Below are positions 60,593-64,000 of a DNA stretch of 64,000 bases, in pieces. This stretch comes from an uncultured Acidobacteriota bacterium. GTDB taxonomy: Bacteria > Acidobacteriota > UBA6911 > RPQK01 > JAJDTT01. The notes under the pieces are model-generated. The model saw nothing but the letters and a program-made list of their open reading frames with translations, was not told the origin of the DNA and ran no database searches. A program made the position numbers and the translations under genes. Numbering within the stretch: position 1 is the first letter of the stretch; each line of letters opens with the position of its first letter. The stretch lies in NCBI GenBank assembly GCA_951812665.1, contig CATOST010000036.1:248001-312000 (forward strand), read 5' to 3'.

Positions 60593-61525
60593 CTACTTGA
60601 TGGCGAAGGCCTTGGCGGCGATCTTACGATCGTGCGACATGCGGTCGATCTTGATTTCCCAGTGTCCTACGAAAGAGTCGGCGGCATCGAAGTTCAGAGT
60701 GATCTTGTAGTGAAACGGCAGAGTCAGACCGTCGACTTCCTTGAAGTCCGAGAACCTCTCGGTCAGGTTGATGTAGCTTCGGGACCCCGGACCGGTCTGG
60801 GTCCCGATCTCACGTTGACTCCCGCCTCGTGCCTGACCTGAGCCAGCACCGGGCCCCGCACCGCCTGCTCCAATCGGGCCAGATCCTCCAATGTCGACCA
60901 GCCCCCGCCCCATCCCGTCTGGGATGACCAGCCTGTAGTGGCTGGCCACGTGGCGGTAGGTCTCGGGCTCGAAGAAGAGCCGGATCTTGTAGTCCACCCC
61001 CTTCTTGGGCCTGTACTCCAGCTCGTGGTACTTTTTCCCTTCGAACTTCTTGAGACCCCGGTAGCGGACCTTGGCCCGCCTCTTCCTCAGGTCCAGCAAC
61101 GCCCAGTCGGTGGAGAGAACGCCTCCGTAGAGTCCTTCTTGAGCCAGACGCGGGAAGTCGTTCCAGATCGACCTCCCCAGTTGGGAGCGGATGCCTGGAC
61201 TGATGTAGGCGATATCCACCTTGTCCCCGTTTCGGATGAGGAGTTCCCGAGGGTATTGGGTATGGCCGAAACGGAAGTCGGTCCGGAGCTTGTCCCCCTC
61301 CGCCAAGAGCATTGCGGGCCCGCCGAGCTTGCCTTGCCCTCCGACCCGGATGTCCATGGTGCCCAAACCCTGGGCAACCCGGTTCTTTCGGACCAGATTT
61401 TCGCCGATGGCCTTCAGATGAAGCGTAACGAGTTGGTCCGCCTTCATCTTCCTGGCCGGGAGATCCACCGTCGTTAGAAGAAACGCCACGACGGCGGAAA
61501 CGATCAGGGACATCGATCTTTTCAT
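60593..61525 (-). CDS. Secreted protein of unknown function, paralogue 3 of a tandem triplet
   Basis: This 310-aa protein has a signal peptide (MKRSMSLIVSAVVAFLLTTV) and the shared blocks KAIGENLVRKNRVAQGLG, LIRNGDKVDIAYISPGIRSQL, LAQEGLYGGVLSTDWALL, RYRGLKKFEGKKYHELEY, YFEPETYRHVASHYRL, FSDFKEVDGLTLPFHYKITLN and GHWEIKIDRMSHD. A Gly-rich insert (about residues 215-240) is present as in paralogue 1. It is the first of the three in transcription order and probably shares their mRNA. Confidence 0.65.
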   Translation of the reverse strand: MKRSMSLIVSAVVAFLLTTVDLPARKMKADQLVTLHLKAIGENLVRKNRVAQGLGTMDIRVGGQGKLGGPAMLLAEGDKLRTDFRFGHTQYPRELLIRNGDKVDIAYISPGIRSQLGRSIWNDFPRLAQEGLYGGVLSTDWALLDLRKRRAKVRYRGLKKFEGKKYHELEYRPKKGVDYKIRLFFEPETYRHVASHYRLVIPDGMGRGLVDIGGSGPIGAGGAGPGAGSGQARGGSQREIGTQTGPGSRSYINLTERFSDFKEVDGLTLPFHYKITLNFDAADSFVGHWEIKIDRMSHDRKIAAKAFAIK

Positions 61526-61617
61526 GTTTTACCCCTTATTGAAGGACCCCCCGCTCTCGGTGCGACACGGGACTATTGCCCAAGAACGAACGGGCAAAAA
61601 AAAGCATGAACTGATGG

Positions 61618-62454
61618 TCATCTTTGCTTAATCGAGCCGTCCAGGTCAAGTCGGCGGTGGCTCAGGGCAGGGAGTTCCCGCCGAATGGTTTCCTGCCGCC
61701 GGGCATCCAGCCGGGCCAGGATCACGCCTTCACCGTCGGGGGCTACGGCCTGGGGGACGCCCCAGGGGTCGATGACTGCGGAACGGCCGCAGGTGGCGAA
61801 TCCGGGCGTGTGCTGACCGCACTGATTGGGTGCGATGACATAGGTCTGGTTCTCAATGGCGCGGCTTCGCAACAGGACCTCCCAGTGATCCCGGCCGGTC
61901 GGCAGCGAGAAGGCCGAAGGGACCAGCAGAATGCGGCAGCCCTGGCGAACCAGCCGCCGGTAGAGTTCCGGGAAGCGCAAGTCGTAACAGATGGACAAGC
62001 CCAGGCGGCCGTGGTCCGTTTCAGCGGAGACGACGTCGCGGCCGGGGGCCATCCAGCTCGATTCCCGATACGACACGCGCCCGGGCAGGTTCACGTCGAA
62101 GAGGTGGATCTTTCGGTAACGGGCCAAGAGGGTCCCCGAGTGGTCGAACAGAAGACTGGTGTTGAAGACCCGGTCCCGGCCCTCGACCCGCTCGCAGAGG
62201 CTGCCGGCCAACAAAGTGATCCGGTAACGGCGGGCCAGGTCCCTCATCCTCCGGCTGGTGGGACCCGGGACCGGCTCGGCGGCCCGGATCACCTGTTCCT
62301 TGTGGCCCAGACAGTTGAAGAGTTCGGGTAGCGCTACGAGCCGGGCTCCCCGCTCGGCCGCCTCCCGGACCAGCCGCTCGGCGGCCTCCAGATTGCGCTC
62401 CTTGTCCTCTCCCGAGGTCATCTGAATCGCCGCCGCCCAATAGGAGTCGCCCAT
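61618..62454 (-). CDS. Carbon-nitrogen hydrolase (nitrilase/omega-amidase family)
   Basis: This 278-aa protein from ATG 62454, with GGAGGAGG just before it, has the catalytic triad Glu44 (ARLVALPELFN), Lys in YRKIHLFDVN and Cys in SICYDLRFPELYR. This matches the Nit2/omega-amidase class of the nitrilase superfamily, which hydrolyses amides or repairs deaminated metabolites. It stands alone between the triplet and the divergent PIG-L gene. The longer frame (to 62523) lacks a better ribosome site. Confidence 0.86.
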   Translation of the reverse strand: MGDSYWAAAIQMTSGEDKERNLEAAERLVREAAERGARLVALPELFNCLGHKEQVIRAAEPVPGPTSRRMRDLARRYRITLLAGSLCERVEGRDRVFNTSLLFDHSGTLLARYRKIHLFDVNLPGRVSYRESSWMAPGRDVVSAETDHGRLGLSICYDLRFPELYRRLVRQGCRILLVPSAFSLPTGRDHWEVLLRSRAIENQTYVIAPNQCGQHTPGFATCGRSAVIDPWGVPQAVAPDGEGVILARLDARRQETIRRELPALSHRRLDLDGSIKQR

Positions 62455-62558
62455 GCCTCCTCCGCTCCGAGACTGATATGATTCTACAGGTTTCGTGCTG
62501 GGCCGCGCCGCTGGCGGCTGCATACACGATCCTGTTCCCAGTCCCGAGAGTTCCGTCT

Positions 62559-64000
62559 ATGGATCCCGAGAGACTCGATATCGACCGCTTGGAGACAGCA
62601 CGACCCCGAAGAGTATTGGTTGGCTTGGCGAGGCTTCTGCTGCTGTCGGCGTTCTCCCTTCTGCTGGCCGCGACTCCACCGGAGCTGGAAGAGGATCAGG
62701 GGCTGACCGGCTTCGGCCTGGCGTTGCGGCGTCTTCCGACCACGGGCTCTCTCCTTTGCATCACCGCCCACCCCGACGACGAAAATAACGCCGTCCTGGC
62801 CAAGGTGAGCCGGGGGCTCGGGATTCGTACCGCGCTTTTGAGCCTGACCCGGGGCGACGGAGGACAGAACGAGATCGGTCCGGAACTGTTCGAGGCCCTG
62901 GGAGTGCTCAGGACCCAGGAGCTCATGCGGGTGCACCGCTTCGACGGCGCCGGTCAATACTTCACGCGAGCCTATGAGTTCGGCTACTCCTTCAGCGTCG
63001 AAGAGACCCTGGAACGCTGGGGCGAGGAGGTGCTGCGGGATGTGGTCCGGGTGATTCGGGAGTTTCGGCCCGACGTGATCTTGACTCTCAACCCCGGCGG
63101 TGCGGGGGGAGGACAACATCATCAGGCCTCGGCGCGACTGGCAGCGCAGGCCTTCGAACTGGCCGCGGACCCCTCTCGTTTCCCGGAGCAGCTCGAGGAG
63201 GGGCTCCGGACCTGGCGGCCCTCCCGGCTTTTTCAAGCCCCGGGCGTGGGTTGGGCTTGGGGAGACGGGCGCTCCGCCCCGGGTCGCGCAGCCGCCATCG
63301 AAGTGGGCGACTATGACCCGCTGTTGGGAGAATCCTACGCCGAGTTTGGTGCCCGGGCCCGGAGCAGCCACCGCTGCCAGGGGATGAACATCTTGCCCGA
63401 GCCGGGATCGCGGACGGCTTACTACCGGCTGGTCCAGGGCGATTCGAAGCTGGGGGACGGCACCGGCTTCTTCGGTGGCCTCGATACCTCATTGGGAAGA
63501 GTGGCCCGGCATGACCCGGATTTGGCCGGCGGCTTGGAGAGCCTCCGGCGGCTGATCCGGCAGATCCGCGACGACTACGTCGGGTTCCGGATCGAGCAGG
63601 CGGCCGCGGGAGTCATGCAAGGCTTGGAGCTGGTCCGGAAGATGACGGCCCAGACCGGCAATGCGGAGGCTCGATTTCTTCTTCGCGCAAAGGAGGAGGA
63701 CTTTCTCGCCGCCGCCGGCAAGGGGAACTTCACCTACCTGGACGCACTGGTCCGGCAGAGCCGGGACGGACGCGTCAATCCGGGTGAAGAAGTTTCGGTC
63801 CAGGTCCGCTTTCTGAGCCGTTCCGGGAATCCGGCTCGCTTGCGCTCGGTGCAGTTGTCGGGCGCTGGCGATTGGAACGTCCGCAGCCTGGGCCGATCCG
63901 GTCACACCAGCGAGTTCCGGGTCACGGTCCCGGCCGAAGCCGGCTACACGCAGCCGTACTGGTTTCGGCGCGATTCGAATATCGATCTTTTTTCGGTCCG
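62559..64000 (+). CDS. PIG-L family deacetylase, N-terminal part, 3' truncated by window edge
   Basis: The frame from ATG 62559 is open to the end of the window (480 codons). A membrane or signal segment lies at about residues 20-42 (ARLLLLSAFSLLLAA). The catalytic zinc motif AHPDDENN follows at about residue 73, with the second metal His in GGQHHQASARLAA. PIG-L/LmbE enzymes deacetylate N-acetylglucosamine-type substrates. The region after about residue 390 looks like an extra beta-rich domain (DGRVNPGEEVSVQVRFL). This long form with a C-terminal extension is typical of surface or periplasmic members in Acidobacteria and Bacteroidetes. Confidence 0.83.
   Translation, partial: MDPERLDIDRLETARPRRVLVGLARLLLLSAFSLLLAATPPELEEDQGLTGFGLALRRLPTTGSLLCITAHPDDENNAVLAKVSRGLGIRTALLSLTRGDGGQNEIGPELFEALGVLRTQELMRVHRFDGAGQYFTRAYEFGYSFSVEETLERWGEEVLRDVVRVIREFRPDVILTLNPGGAGGGQHHQASARLAAQAFELAADPSRFPEQLEEGLRTWRPSRLFQAPGVGWAWGDGRSAPGRAAAIEVGDYDPLLGESYAEFGARARSSHRCQGMNILPEPGSRTAYYRLVQGDSKLGDGTGFFGGLDTSLGRVARHDPDLAGGLESLRRLIRQIRDDYVGFRIEQAAAGVMQGLELVRKMTAQTGNAEARFLLRAKEEDFLAAAGKGNFTYLDALVRQSRDGRVNPGEEVSVQVRFLSRSGNPARLRSVQLSGAGDWNVRSLGRSGHTSEFRVTVPAEAGYTQPYWFRRDSNIDLFSV

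Overview
The window is high-GC bacterial DNA with densely packed genes. LptD and an LpxL/HtrB-type acyltransferase point to a Gram-negative outer membrane. A BshA-type bacillithiol enzyme, a PVC-type CxxCH cytochrome protein, secreted propeller proteins of the sugar-hydrolase type and a GldF/GldG/DUF4340 ABC operon together suggest an uncultured Acidobacteriota-like (or related) lineage. No rRNA is present, so this placement is an inference of moderate-to-low confidence.

Layout: 1-4.8 kb holds the lepA 3' end, a HemW-like radical SAM gene, a LOG-type nucleotidase, and convergent glcF and glcE without a glcD. 4.9-10.3 kb holds a mannose-1-phosphate guanylyltransferase and a long Lhr helicase, each split by a one-base frameshift. 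10.3-11.4 kb is a small mobile patch: an IS3 transposase remnant, a two-TM protein and an overlapping 32-residue polyproline ORF. 11.5-17.9 kb is core metabolism: a lipid A-type acyltransferase, gap-pgk-tpiA-secG, tRNA-Leu(GAG), an AbrB antitoxin with a decapitated PIN toxin, a CBS protein and a Nudix hydrolase. 18-35 kb holds a flavoprotein, an unrecognised 447-aa protein, ispG, the GldFG-like ABC operon, bshA, an RHH antitoxin with a MazF stub, and a D-Ala-D-Ala carboxypeptidase, lepB, folK and lptD cluster.

35.2-43.9 kb is a defence island. A tightly coupled four-gene operon encodes a DISARM-type DrmA helicase (frameshifted), a DrmB/DUF1998 protein, a short UvrD-like SF1 helicase and an unrecognised 535-aa protein. 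The last has a C-terminal D...ExK pattern that could be a PD-(D/E)xK nuclease. No DrmC phospholipase-D nuclease and no methyltransferase lie beside it, so this looks like a DISARM-related variant. An intact Phd/VapC module and tRNA-Glu(CUC) follow.

44-64 kb is rich in secreted and periplasmic functions: two paralogous beta-propeller proteins, a PhoR/PhoB-like two-component pair, a 1012-aa lipoprotein with a CxxCH haem motif, an enolase-superfamily enzyme (frameshifted twice), a cupin lipoprotein, a GMC oxidoreductase with its gluconate-2-dehydrogenase subunit-3-like partner, a zinc alcohol dehydrogenase, three tandem paralogous secreted proteins of unknown function, a nitrilase-family amidase and the 5' part of a PIG-L deacetylase.

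Two features run across the whole window. First, at least seven single-base indels in five genes, several in G-runs, suggest uncorrected sequencing or assembly errors rather than gene decay. Second, a REP-like hairpin element occurs six times between genes, and one copy shows compensatory stem changes.
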